This document shows positions 7,830 to 15,762 of a stretch of DNA of 64,000 bases, piece by piece; within the stretch, counting starts at the first letter, position 1; every line of letters starts with the position of its first letter. The stretch is taken from contig CAYTVG010000011.1 in assembly GCA_964441755.1 (NCBI GenBank), positions 1-64,000 on the forward strand, given 5' to 3'. Origin of the DNA: JAUMBM01 sp964441755. Lineage in GTDB: Bacteria; Bacteroidota; Bacteroidia; Chitinophagales; Saprospiraceae. The notes beneath the pieces are model-generated. The model was not told the DNA's origin. It searched no databases and saw only the letters and a program-made list of their open reading frames with translations. Both the position numbers and the translations under genes were made by a program.

Positions 7830-8846
7830 ATGCTGGACTTAGCAGGTAAATCGATACTCATTACCGGTGGTACGGGCTCTCTGGGCAAAGCGCTCACCGC
7901 CCACCTCCTCAAGCACCATCCCGACCTGAAGAAGCTCGTCATCTTTTCGCGGGACGAGCAGAAGCAATACCAGATGGCGCTGGAGTACTCTATGAATGAC
8001 TACCCGCCCATCCGCTACCTCATTGGTGACGTGCGCGACCGCGAGCGCCTCAAGCGCGCCTTCAACGGCATGGACTACATCATCCACGCCGCTGCCATGA
8101 AGCACGTGCACATAGCCGAATACAACCCCGATGAGTGCGTCAAAACCAATGTCGGCGGCGCTGAAAACGTCATTTATGCCGCCCTGGAAACCGGTGTACA
8201 GCGCGTTGTGGCCTTGTCGACCGACAAAGCCTGTGCGCCCATCAACCTCTACGGCGCCACCAAGCTCACTTCCGACAAGCTTTTCATAGCCGCCAACAAC
8301 ATTAAGGGCTACAACCCCATCGTCTTTTCCGTTGTGCGCTATGGCAACGTCATGGGTTCCAACGGTTCTGTCATTCCCTTCTTCCTCAAGAAGCGACAGG
8401 AAGGCGTGTTGCCCATTACCGACCCCCACATGACGCGTTTCAACATCACCCTGCAGCAGGGCGTTGATATGGTACTGCACGCCCTGGAGACCGCCTGGGG
8501 CGGCGAGCTGTTTGTGCCCAAGATACCCTCCTACCGCATTTTGGACGTAGCCGAAGCCATCGGTCCCGACTGTGAAAAACCCGTGGTGGGCATACGGCCC
8601 GGCGAGAAAATCCATGAGGAGATGATCACCCGTTCTGACTCCTTCTACACCTACGACCTCGGCAAATACTACGCCATACTCCCGACGGAGCCCATGTGGA
8701 AAATGTCGGACTACATAGCCCACTTCAACGCCCGCAAAGTTCCCGAGGGCTTCAACTACTCCTCCGACGAAAACAGCGAGTGGGAGACGGTGGAAAGTCT
8801 GCGCAGACTGATAAGGGCGCATGTGGATCCGGAATTCAGCGTATAA
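7830..8846 (+). CDS. pseB: UDP-N-acetylglucosamine 4,6-dehydratase (inverting)
   Basis: A 338-residue extended SDR of the PseB/FlaA1 type. The nucleotide-binding motif TGGTGSLG is at residues 12-19. Catalytic residues are STDKA at 130-134 (Asp132, Lys133) and YGATK at 141-145 (Tyr141), the positions I recall for Helicobacter FlaA1. HAAAMKHVHIAEYNP at about 86-100 is also diagnostic. It removes water from UDP-GlcNAc and inverts C5, committing the sugar to pseudaminic acid. A TACCTTCG sequence at about 7802 is a weak promoter candidate. The last codons (DPEFSV and stop) are copied 65 bases downstream. Confidence 0.95.
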   Translation: MLDLAGKSILITGGTGSLGKALTAHLLKHHPDLKKLVIFSRDEQKQYQMALEYSMNDYPPIRYLIGDVRDRERLKRAFNGMDYIIHAAAMKHVHIAEYNPDECVKTNVGGAENVIYAALETGVQRVVALSTDKACAPINLYGATKLTSDKLFIAANNIKGYNPIVFSVVRYGNVMGSNGSVIPFFLKKRQEGVLPITDPHMTRFNITLQQGVDMVLHALETAWGGELFVPKIPSYRILDVAEAIGPDCEKPVVGIRPGEKIHEEMITRSDSFYTYDLGKYYAILPTEPMWKMSDYIAHFNARKVPEGFNYSSDENSEWETVESLRRLIRAHVDPEFSV

Positions 8847-8911
8847 ACGGATTTAACATCCCCGGCACAGCCCCCGGCGCGGGTAGTTTTACCCGGGATT
8901 CAGCGTACAAA
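8829..8911 (+). repeat. Duplicated pseB 3' tail
   Basis: The 19 bases ending pseB (8829-8847) recur at 8893-8911 with two mismatches, CCGGAATTCAGCGTATAAA versus CCGGGATTCAGCGTACAAA. The second copy lies in the pseB-pseG spacer and is not translated. Confidence 0.6.
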
Positions 8912-8999
8912 TAACTTTAGCACTGATGTACAGGCAGTTACTGAACATAGAATCCTTTAGCGATATGCAGTGGATCATCTCCGATAACGAGCATAGCCT

Positions 9000-10679
9000 A
9001 TGAGTACGCCTGTTCGCCGGAAAGTTATCTTCCGGGCTGACGGCAGCGACCGCATCGGCCTCGGCCACCTCATCCGCAGCCAGGCACTGGCGGAGATGCT
9101 GGCAGATGATTTTGACTGCGTATTTGCGCTGGCCGAAGCACCCGCGGTGATTGCTGAAGAATTGGCAACGCGCTTTAGCGTGTATTGGCTGCCGCCTGCT
9201 GTTCCTTTTTCGCTTGTTGCTGCTGCGCAGCAGCAAGCGGATGATCCTGCACCGCTTGCTGCTACGCAGCCAGCGGAAAAAAACTCCCCTGCTGCTGCTG
9301 CCACGCCGCAGCAGCAGGCAGCAGCCCTCGCAGCTTTGGCAAGCCCGGATGACATCATCGTCCTCGACGGCTATCCTTTTGACACCGCTTACCAGCAGGT
9401 GCTACGCGAGCGGGGCTGCAAGCTGGTGAGCATTGACGATATACACGCCTACCCCTTTGTAGTTGATGCCATCATCAACACGGCCGGGGGGGTACGGCCG
9501 GTACATTACCAGGCCTTGCCGGAAACCCGTTTTTGTCTGGGGCTGCGCTATGCCTTGCTGCGGCGCCCCTTTCGGCTTGCGCAGGCCGCGGCGGCAGCGA
9601 GCCCTTCCTCGGCGGCCTTGCAGGCAGGTCAGGCCGGCAGCGCACAGGCAGCCATTGACAATCCTCCTGCAGCGGCCATGCAGGCAGATCAGGTCAGCGG
9701 TGATGCAGCCGATGCCCCGGCCCTGTTCATTTGCTTAGGCGGGGCAGACCCGCGCAACGACACCCTTGCGGTAGTGAAACACTGCCTGTCGCTGGGCTAC
9801 TTTGGGCGCTACGAGTTGGTCCTCGGCGCTGCCTACCGCTGGCAGTCGGCATTGGATGATTACCTGCACCAGCAAGCAACAGCAGTCATACATATACACC
9901 GCAATCTTTCGGCTGAGGCCATGGCTGCGCTCATGCAGCGTTGCCCCTACGCTGTCTGTTCGCCCAGCACTGTCGCCTACGAATATGCAGCCGTGGGCGG
10001 TGTACTCTACCTGCAGCAGACTGCCGACAACCAGGAAGACGTGCGCAACCACCTCCTGTCTGCCGGCCTCGCACGCGATTTTGTGCGCGATTTTGCGCCC
10101 CCCGGCCATGATGCCCGTGAGCAGGCCCTTCGGCAGCGGCAGCGGCAGGCATTTGACGGCCGGCAGGCTGCGCGGCTACGGCGGCTGTTTCTCGGGCTGC
10201 ACATCCATCTGCGCAAGGCCACCGCTGACGACTGCCGCCGCTACTTTGACTGGGCCAACGACCCGGCGGTGCGGCAGCAGTCGTTTAGCAGCGAGCCCAT
10301 CCCTTACGAGCAGCACGAACGTTGGTTTGCCGCCAAGCTGGCCGACCCCGCGGAATACCTCTACCTGCTCAGTATGGATGAACAGCCCATGGGGCAGGTG
10401 CGATTCAGCCTGACAGGTGAGCGGAGCGAGACAGCCATTATCAGCTACGCTTTGGCAGCGCCCTTCCGCGGGCGCGGGCTGGCTGCCCCCATGCTCGAGC
10501 GCGCCATTGCGCAGCTCGCTCGTGACCAGCCGACTGTACAGCAGCTTCTCGGTTATGTCAAAAATACCAACGAGGCCTCCCGTCGCGTATTTACGGCCCT
10601 TGAATTTTCCGCCCGGCCCACCGAACTTTACCCCGACAGCAGCGTATTTATTGCATCGTCTGGCGAAAGCCTGCTGTAA
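9000..10679 (+). CDS. pseG: PseG nucleotidase fused to a GNAT acetyltransferase
   Basis: A 559-residue two-domain protein. Residues 8-400 are the PseG UDP-sugar hydrolase: RADGSDRIGLGHLIRS at 12-27 (catalytic-type His23), IVLDGYPFD, LFICLGGADPRND at 242-254, and a GT-B-like second half with SPSTVAYEYA. Residues 400-550 are a GNAT domain (LRKATADDCRRYFDWANDP..., APFRGRGLAAPML as the acetyl-CoA loop, KNTNEASRRVF) matching PseH. The fusion would release UDP from the 2,4-diacetamido sugar and acetylate N4. Two Ala/Gln-rich low-complexity insertions (about 73-115 and 195-240) interrupt the PseG domain. Start at ATG 9000 gives the usual short lead into the first beta strand. Confidence 0.85.
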   Translation: MSTPVRRKVIFRADGSDRIGLGHLIRSQALAEMLADDFDCVFALAEAPAVIAEELATRFSVYWLPPAVPFSLVAAAQQQADDPAPLAATQPAEKNSPAAAATPQQQAAALAALASPDDIIVLDGYPFDTAYQQVLRERGCKLVSIDDIHAYPFVVDAIINTAGGVRPVHYQALPETRFCLGLRYALLRRPFRLAQAAAAASPSSAALQAGQAGSAQAAIDNPPAAAMQADQVSGDAADAPALFICLGGADPRNDTLAVVKHCLSLGYFGRYELVLGAAYRWQSALDDYLHQQATAVIHIHRNLSAEAMAALMQRCPYAVCSPSTVAYEYAAVGGVLYLQQTADNQEDVRNHLLSAGLARDFVRDFAPPGHDAREQALRQRQRQAFDGRQAARLRRLFLGLHIHLRKATADDCRRYFDWANDPAVRQQSFSSEPIPYEQHERWFAAKLADPAEYLYLLSMDEQPMGQVRFSLTGERSETAIISYALAAPFRGRGLAAPMLERAIAQLARDQPTVQQLLGYVKNTNEASRRVFTALEFSARPTELYPDSSVFIASSGESLL

Positions 10680-10877
10680 GAGCGATAATTTGACAATAGC
10701 CGATGCGGGCTCGTACGGAAGCCGTGACAAACCATGAGGCTGTACACAGCCACGCACAACAACCGTGAAAACAGTTGTACGGAAAGACGTAACTTTACGG
10801 ATGCAACAGCGTGAAAAGCAGTAAAAAGCCATTGCTGCAGGACGCGCTTTTACCAGCAACACTAGCACAGCAACTAT

Positions 10878-11924
10878 ATGGAAATTCAGGGAATACAAAT
10901 CGGCCACGCGCACCGGCCCTACATCATCGCTGAAATGTCGGGCAACCACAACCAGTCGCTTGAGCGCGCCCTCGAGCTCGTCAAGGCCGCTGCTGATGCC
11001 GGCGCCCACGCCCTCAAGCTGCAGACCTATACCGCCGACACCCTCACCATTGACCACCGCGGCGGCCTCTTCGACATCACCGACCCCGGTTCTCTCTGGT
11101 ACGGCAAGAACCTGTACGAACTCTACCAGGAGGCCTACACCCCCTGGGAATGGCACAAGCCCATCTTCGACTACGCCCGCTCCCTCGGCATGGCTGCCTT
11201 CAGCTCCCCTTTCGACGAGACGGCCGTCGATTTCCTCGAAAGCCTTGATGTGCCCGCCTACAAGATAGCCTCCTTTGAGAGCGGCCACCACCCCCTGCTG
11301 CGGCGCGTGGCCCGCACGGGTAAGCCCGTCATCATTTCCTCCGGCACCTCCACCCTTGACGAACTCTACAGCTCTGTGCGCGTACTGCGCGAAAACGGCT
11401 GTCGCGATATAGTCGTGCTCAAGTGCACCAGCACCTACCCTGCCAGTCCGCGCAACACCAACCTGCGCACCCTGCCCGTGTTTCAGGAAATCTTCCCCGA
11501 CTGCCTGGTCGGCCTGTCCGACCACACCATGGGCGTGGGGGCGGCTGTAGCCGCTGTAGCCCTGGGCGCGCGGGTGATCGAAAAACATTTCACCCTGCGC
11601 CGCGCTGACGGCGGCGTAGACAGCGCCTTTTCGATGGAGCCTGAGGAGTTGCGCATGCTGACAGAAGAGACCGGCCGCGCTTTTGAAGCCCTGGGAGAAG
11701 TGCAGCTCAGCGCCCAGCGGGCGGAGGAAAAAAGCAGGCAGTTTAGGCGCTCAATCTACGTTGTCGCTGATCTTGCTGCCGGCGAGTTGCTGACACCCGA
11801 GTCGGTGCGGGTCATCCGCCCCGGCGACGGGCTGCCGCCGGCCTTGTATGAGGAGGTGATTGGCCGCAGGGCGGCGCGGGATTTGCGGCGGGGTGAGCCT
11901 TTGCGTGTGGGTGATTATGCATAG
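10878..11924 (+). CDS. pseI: Pseudaminic acid synthase
   Basis: A 348-residue NeuB-family synthase. An N-terminal TIM barrel begins with PYIIAEMSGNHNQSLERA and includes HALKLQTYTADT, MAAFSSPFDETAVDFLE, KIASFE, VIISSGTSTLDE, LKCTSTYPA and GLSDHT; EKHFTLRRADGGVDSAFS carries metal and substrate contacts. The C-terminal 60 residues are an SAF antifreeze-like domain (RRSIYVVADLAAGELLT...). PseI condenses the 2,4-diacetamido-altrose with phosphoenolpyruvate. HADGGVDSAFS-type residues favour pseudaminic over legionaminic or sialic acid synthase. The last three codons and stop lie inside a 44-bp perfect palindrome. Confidence 0.93.
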   Translation: MEIQGIQIGHAHRPYIIAEMSGNHNQSLERALELVKAAADAGAHALKLQTYTADTLTIDHRGGLFDITDPGSLWYGKNLYELYQEAYTPWEWHKPIFDYARSLGMAAFSSPFDETAVDFLESLDVPAYKIASFESGHHPLLRRVARTGKPVIISSGTSTLDELYSSVRVLRENGCRDIVVLKCTSTYPASPRNTNLRTLPVFQEIFPDCLVGLSDHTMGVGAAVAAVALGARVIEKHFTLRRADGGVDSAFSMEPEELRMLTEETGRAFEALGEVQLSAQRAEEKSRQFRRSIYVVADLAAGELLTPESVRVIRPGDGLPPALYEEVIGRRAARDLRRGEPLRVGDYA

Positions 11925-11956
11925 TCCGGTGCTGCAGCACCGGACTATGCATAATC
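11913..11956. terminator. 44-bp perfect palindrome overlapping the pseI stop
   Basis: Bases 11913-11934 are exactly complementary to 11935-11956, centred on CTGCAG. The pseI stop TAG (11922-11924) is in the left arm, so the terminal residues DYA are specified by the palindrome itself. A terminator or RNA-stabilising hairpin is likely; no T-run follows. Confidence 0.7.
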
Positions 11957-11970
11957 ATGCAGTATCGGTG

Positions 11971-12065
11971 GCTGTCGCCGCAGCAGAAGACATAAGACCA
12001 GTCATGATTTTTCGAAGAAAAATCATGACCACCTATTTTTTTCTGCTGCGGCGACAGCCGCAGCA
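11971..12065. terminator. Nested hairpins between pseI and the amidotransferase gene
   Basis: 11971-11988 pairs with 12040-12057 (18 bp), enclosing a second perfect hairpin 12001-12013/12017-12029. The right outer arm can alternatively fold locally with the GCCGCAGCAG that follows (12042-12065). The two competing folds could form alternative structures, or they may simply reflect stacked terminators. Confidence 0.5.
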
Positions 12066-12126
12066 GAAAAATAAAAACCAACAATTAACCCAAAAACACT
12101 ATTTTCGCGGCTGAAACCAGTGGGAA

Positions 12127-12199
12127 CATGGCGATAAAACGAGTTAGCCGAAGGCGGGTGTTCCACGCCTGCAGACAGGTACTCGTTTTATCTGCCATG
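12127..12199. other. Conserved-looking long stem-loop upstream of the amidotransferase gene
   Basis: 12127-12144 (CATGGCGATAAAACGAGT) pairs with 12181-12199 with a single bulged base, enclosing a 36-base apical region containing GGCGGGTGTTCCACGCC, which folds as a small second stem. There is no T-run. A TATTTTCG box at 12101-12108 lies just before it. It could be a structured 5' leader or a small RNA; no known riboswitch class is recognised. Confidence 0.4.
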
Positions 12200-12277
12200 A
12201 CATGCGAGATCACTTCGCCAACTTGCGTATGGAATTAAATCTGTTGAAAAAAATTCCTCAACGCAAACATTCATTGC

Positions 12278-13477
12278 ATGTCTCTCCTACGATGCACCAA
12301 ATGCGTTACACCGGAAACGCACGAAACTATCACTTACGACCAGCAGGGCGTATGCTCCATCTGTCGGCAGGTAGAGTACAAACAGTCACAGATTGACTGG
12401 AACCTCAAAAAGGCAGAACTCGACCACCTCATTGAGCAGCACCGCGGCCAGTACGATTACGACTGCATCGTCCCTTTCAGTGGTGGCAAGGACTCGACCT
12501 GGACGCTCTACTACCTCGTCAAGGAGTACAAGCTCAAACCCCTGGTTGTCCGTTTTGATCATGGCTTTCTGCGGCCCAATCTGGAGGAAAACACCAAGCG
12601 CATACAGCGCGAGCTGGGTGTTGATTTCCACCACTTCACCCCCAACTGGAAGGTAGTACAAAAGCTTATGCTGCAGAGTTTTCTGGAAAAAGGCGACTTC
12701 TGCTGGCACTGCCATACGGGCATTTTTTCCTACCCCATGTGGGTGGCTATCCGCTACAACGTGCCCCTTATCTTCTGGGGGGAACCCTCGGCCGAGTATA
12801 CCTCCTACTACAGTTATGACCAGCCCGAGGAAGTGGACGAAAAGCGTTTCAACCGCTACGTCAACCTAGGCATCAATGCCGATGACATGTACTACCGCCT
12901 CGGCGGGCTGGTAGACAAGCGCGACCTCAAGCCCTACAGCTACCCGCCCCTGGCGGAGTTGCGCAAGCTCCGCTACCGCTCGGTATGCCTGGGCTCCTAC
13001 GTCCCCTGGGATGTCAAAGAACAGGTACGCATCCTCAAAGACGAGCTCGGCTGGAAGGGCGACGAAGTGGAGAACGTACCTGCCGACTACGACTACGAGA
13101 AAATCGAGTGTTACATGCAGGGGGTGCGCGACTACATCAAGTACATCAAGCGCGGCTACACCCGTCCCACCCACCTTGCCAGCATTGACATCCGCAACGG
13201 CCGCATGACACGGGAGGAAGGCATGGACATCCTCGAAACCTATGAAGGTAAGCGGCCGCCCAGTCTGGACCTTTTCCTCGACTTTACAGGCCTGAGCGAG
13301 GCAGAATTTCAGGCCATCGCCGAGTCGCACATGGTATCCCCTTACCATCACGACCAACAGTTGATACAGCCCGGCAAAAAAACAGCAGACTTTGACCAAT
13401 GGTCGCGCGACGGCAAGATGCCCCGTGAGGAGGCGCTGGCGCAGTTGCAGGCATGGCAAGCAAGGAAGGGCGAATGA
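12278..13477 (+). CDS. pseA: N-acetyl sugar amidotransferase (PseA/WbpG family)
   Basis: A 399-residue ATP-pyrophosphatase-fold enzyme. It has an N-terminal zinc ribbon (C6xxC9, C26xxC29), the PP-loop SGGKDS at 68-73, and CWHCHTG at about 147-153. TIGR03573-type enzymes use ATP and channelled ammonia to turn an N-acetyl group into an acetamidino group, as WbpG does in Pseudomonas O-antigen and PseA does for the 7-acetamidino form of Pse. The following HisH and HisF homologues are the expected ammonia suppliers. Its stop overlaps the hisH start as ATGA, so all three should be co-translated. The start follows a 350-base leader full of hairpins. Confidence 0.88.
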   Translation: MSLLRCTKCVTPETHETITYDQQGVCSICRQVEYKQSQIDWNLKKAELDHLIEQHRGQYDYDCIVPFSGGKDSTWTLYYLVKEYKLKPLVVRFDHGFLRPNLEENTKRIQRELGVDFHHFTPNWKVVQKLMLQSFLEKGDFCWHCHTGIFSYPMWVAIRYNVPLIFWGEPSAEYTSYYSYDQPEEVDEKRFNRYVNLGINADDMYYRLGGLVDKRDLKPYSYPPLAELRKLRYRSVCLGSYVPWDVKEQVRILKDELGWKGDEVENVPADYDYEKIECYMQGVRDYIKYIKRGYTRPTHLASIDIRNGRMTREEGMDILETYEGKRPPSLDLFLDFTGLSEAEFQAIAESHMVSPYHHDQQLIQPGKKTADFDQWSRDGKMPREEALAQLQAWQARKGE

Positions 13478-14094
13478 TTGGCATCGTAGACTACGGCATG
13501 GGCAACCTTTTGTCGGTCAAAAACGCCCTCGACTACCTTGGGGAGGATACTGTGATCTGCCGTGAGCCGGCGGCATTGGCGTCGGTTGACAGGATCATCC
13601 TCCCGGGGGTAGGCGCTTTTCCCGACAGCATGCGCAACCTGCATGCGCGCGGGCTGGTGGCTGCACTGCACGAGCAGGTGCTGGTGGAGCACAAGCCCGT
13701 GCTGGGCATTTGTCTGGGCATGCAGATCATGGCCCGGGTCGGCTACGAGCAGGAGGAGACAGCCGGCCTCGGCTGGTTTGATGCCGAGGTGGTGCGCATG
13801 GAGCCGGGTGACAGCCACTGCAAGGTGCCTAATGTAGGCTGGCAGGATGTGAGCTACCGGCCCGGCAGCCCCCTGTTCCGGCAGTTTCCGCTGCGGCCCG
13901 ACTTTTATTTTGTGCACTCCTACCACCTGCGCTGTGCCGATCCGGACGACCTCATTGCCTGCTACACCTATGGGCAGTTGCAGGTGACTGCTGCCATACA
14001 GCGCGGGCACATCTTCGGCACACAGTTTCACCCCGAGAAAAGCTCCGATTTCGGGCGGCAGCTGCTCATCAACTTTTTGGACTACCATGCATAA
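13474..14094 (+). CDS. hisH: HisH-like glutamine amidotransferase subunit
   Basis: A 206-residue class I glutaminase. The nucleophile Cys80 is in LGICLGMQ, the oxyanion segment PGVGAF is at 44-49, and the His186/Glu188 pair lies in TQFHPEKS. It is as long as true HisH, but it overlaps a sugar amidotransferase gene and no other histidine gene is nearby. It therefore most likely makes ammonia from glutamine for the acetamidino transfer, as in the WbpG-HisH2-HisF2 system. Start at ATG 13474 (ATGA overlap) preferred over 13453. Confidence 0.88.
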   Translation: MIGIVDYGMGNLLSVKNALDYLGEDTVICREPAALASVDRIILPGVGAFPDSMRNLHARGLVAALHEQVLVEHKPVLGICLGMQIMARVGYEQEETAGLGWFDAEVVRMEPGDSHCKVPNVGWQDVSYRPGSPLFRQFPLRPDFYFVHSYHLRCADPDDLIACYTYGQLQVTAAIQRGHIFGTQFHPEKSSDFGRQLLINFLDYHA

Positions 14095-14228
14095 GCGCAG
14101 CCTACCAAACGACAGCCCGGCAAGCCACAGGCAGCTGCTGCGACAGCGGAGCGGGAGCAGGCACGAGGCCTGTCGATGCCCTGTCAGCCCGGCAAAACAG
14201 CCATTAGCGAACCAATTGTCGGACTACC

Positions 14229-15020
14229 ATGGCTAAAAAGCGTCTCATCCCCAAGCTGCAGCTCATGCCTTCGCGCCTGAGCAGTGGCCGGCTGTCGCTG
14301 GTCACGACCGTTGGCTTTGACAGGATCATTGAAGTGGGCGACCCCGTATCACAAGCCAAAATCTACGAAGCCCAGGCTGTTGATGAGCTGATTTTCATTG
14401 ACTTGTCGCCCGCCAAAGGAAAAGACAATGGTCAGTTGCCGCTGGCTTTGCTGGAGGAGGTAGCCCGCGAGGTATTTCTGCCCCTGACCATTGGCGGCGG
14501 CGTGCGCAGCGTCGACGATTTCCGGCTGCTGCTGCAGCACGGCGCCGACAAGGTGGCTGTCAACAGTGCAGCGCTGGCGCAGCCGTCGCTCATCAGCGAG
14601 GCATCGCGCCGCTTTGGCGCGCAGTGTGTGGTGGTGAGCATCGACTATCGCTGTGATGCCGACGGGCAGTGGCGGGTATACAGCCGGGGCGGGCAGCAGC
14701 CTCACGCCCTGCACCCGGTCGACTGGGCGCGGCAGGCCGAAGCGCTGGGCGCCGGCGAGTTGCTGCTCACCGGCATTGCGCAGGATGGCAGCCGGAGCGG
14801 TCTGGAGCCGGACATTACCCGGCAGGTATGTGCGGCCGTGCGCATACCGGTGATTGTATCGGGCGGCTGCGGCCGCGCCGCGCATTTTGTGGAGGGTTTC
14901 CGCGAGGCGGGCGCTGATGCGGTGGCTGCCGGCACGTTTTTTTGCTTTCAGGACCAGAATCCTATGCAGACGCGGGGGCATGTGAAGAATGCCGGGTTTG
15001 AGATACGTACTCATACGTAG
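14229..15020 (+). CDS. hisF: HisF-like ammonia-channel subunit of the sugar amidotransferase
   Basis: A 263-residue TIM barrel related to HisF, with phosphate-binding loops TIGGGVRSVDDF (about 87-98) and VIVSGGCG, and VVSIDY with Asp139 matching the second catalytic Asp of HisF. The first catalytic Asp, in the canonical IPCLDV near residue 11, is here replaced (LIPKLQL, Gln11). Loss of that Asp argues against imidazole-glycerol-phosphate cyclase activity and supports a role only in passing ammonia from HisH to the PseA-like enzyme. The gene begins 134 bases after hisH; the start site sequence GGACTACCATG repeats the hisH tail. Confidence 0.85.
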   Translation: MAKKRLIPKLQLMPSRLSSGRLSLVTTVGFDRIIEVGDPVSQAKIYEAQAVDELIFIDLSPAKGKDNGQLPLALLEEVAREVFLPLTIGGGVRSVDDFRLLLQHGADKVAVNSAALAQPSLISEASRRFGAQCVVVSIDYRCDADGQWRVYSRGGQQPHALHPVDWARQAEALGAGELLLTGIAQDGSRSGLEPDITRQVCAAVRIPVIVSGGCGRAAHFVEGFREAGADAVAAGTFFCFQDQNPMQTRGHVKNAGFEIRTHT

Positions 15021-15086
15021 GGGTATGTGGCGGCTGGCGCCGCAAAAAATGAGTATGCTTTGGCGGCTGGCGTCGCCCAAAAGACG

Positions 15087-15197
15087 TATTGGTTTTGCGG
15101 CCGCAGCCGCAAAACCAATAACACCTCTTTTTTGCGGTCAATGCCGCAAAAAAGTATTTATTTTGTTGCCGGTGCTGCCAAACAGCACCGGCAACAA
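15087..15197. terminator. Array of three perfect hairpins before the second GNAT gene
   Basis: Stems are 15087-15101/15106-15120 (15 bp), 15127-15137/15144-15154 (11 bp) and 15163-15177/15183-15197 (15 bp). The first two have TTTTGCGG/CCGCAAAA cores shared with the 19005 repeat. The third ends 4 bases before the ATG at 15202 and would cover the ribosome-binding region of that gene. Confidence 0.65.
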
Positions 15198-15201
15198 CGA
15201 C

Positions 15202-15762
15202 ATGCAACACGCATTTATAACCGGTACACACCTCTACCTCCGCGGGCTGCAGGCCACCGACGCCGCTGGCCCCTACCTCAACTGGCTCAACGATCCGGAG
15301 GTGGGTCGCTACCTCGAGACCCGCTACCAGCCGTGGTCGCAGGCGCGGCTGGAGCGCTACCTTGCGCAGCTTGACGGCAGCCAGCACGACTTCCTCTTTG
15401 GCATCTGTCTGCGCGCGGGGGACCGGCACATTGGCAACATCAAGCTGGGGCCTGTCAACTGGATACACCGCTTTGCCGACATCGGCCTCCTCATCGGCGA
15501 AAAGGACCAGTGGGGCAAGGGCTATGCCTCGGAAGCCATCGGGCTCATCTGCGACTTTGCCTTTGGCACTCTCAACCTGCACAAGCTCAAGGCGGGCTGC
15601 TATGCCGACAACCAAGGCTCTGCGCGCGCCTTTTTGCGCAACGGCTTTGTGGAAGAAGGGCGGCTGCGGCAGCAATGGCTGATTGATAACCAATACCAGG
15701 ACAGCCTGCTGCTGGGGCTGTTGCGCGACGACTACTACCGTGGCAAAAACACACAACCATAA
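15202..15762 (+). CDS. GNAT family N-acetyltransferase (PseH/RimJ-like)
   Basis: A 186-residue GNAT protein: LYLRGLQATDAAGPYLNWLNDPEVGRYLE at the N-terminus, HIGNIKLGPVNW, and the acetyl-CoA loop DQWGKGYASEA followed by LHKLKAGCYADNQGSARAF and NGFVEEG. This is the sugar-N-acetyltransferase flavour often found in Pse/Leg clusters, so it is a second PseH candidate besides the domain fused to PseG. One may acetylate the altrose N4 and the other a different amino or hydroxyl group. Start ATG 15202; the longer frame from 14989 translates the upstream hairpins and overlaps hisF. Confidence 0.8.
   Translation: MQHAFITGTHLYLRGLQATDAAGPYLNWLNDPEVGRYLETRYQPWSQARLERYLAQLDGSQHDFLFGICLRAGDRHIGNIKLGPVNWIHRFADIGLLIGEKDQWGKGYASEAIGLICDFAFGTLNLHKLKAGCYADNQGSARAFLRNGFVEEGRLRQQWLIDNQYQDSLLLGLLRDDYYRGKNTQP

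Noticed and set aside
7839..8822. A 327-codon minus-strand frame across pseB
   Set aside because: Exact antisense of a gene with all catalytic motifs; hydrophobic Val/Gly-rich composition is an artefact.
10176..11588. A 470-codon minus-strand frame across pseG and pseI
   Set aside because: It overlies two confidently recognised plus-strand genes and its composition is that of antisense GC-rich coding DNA; no domain is seen.
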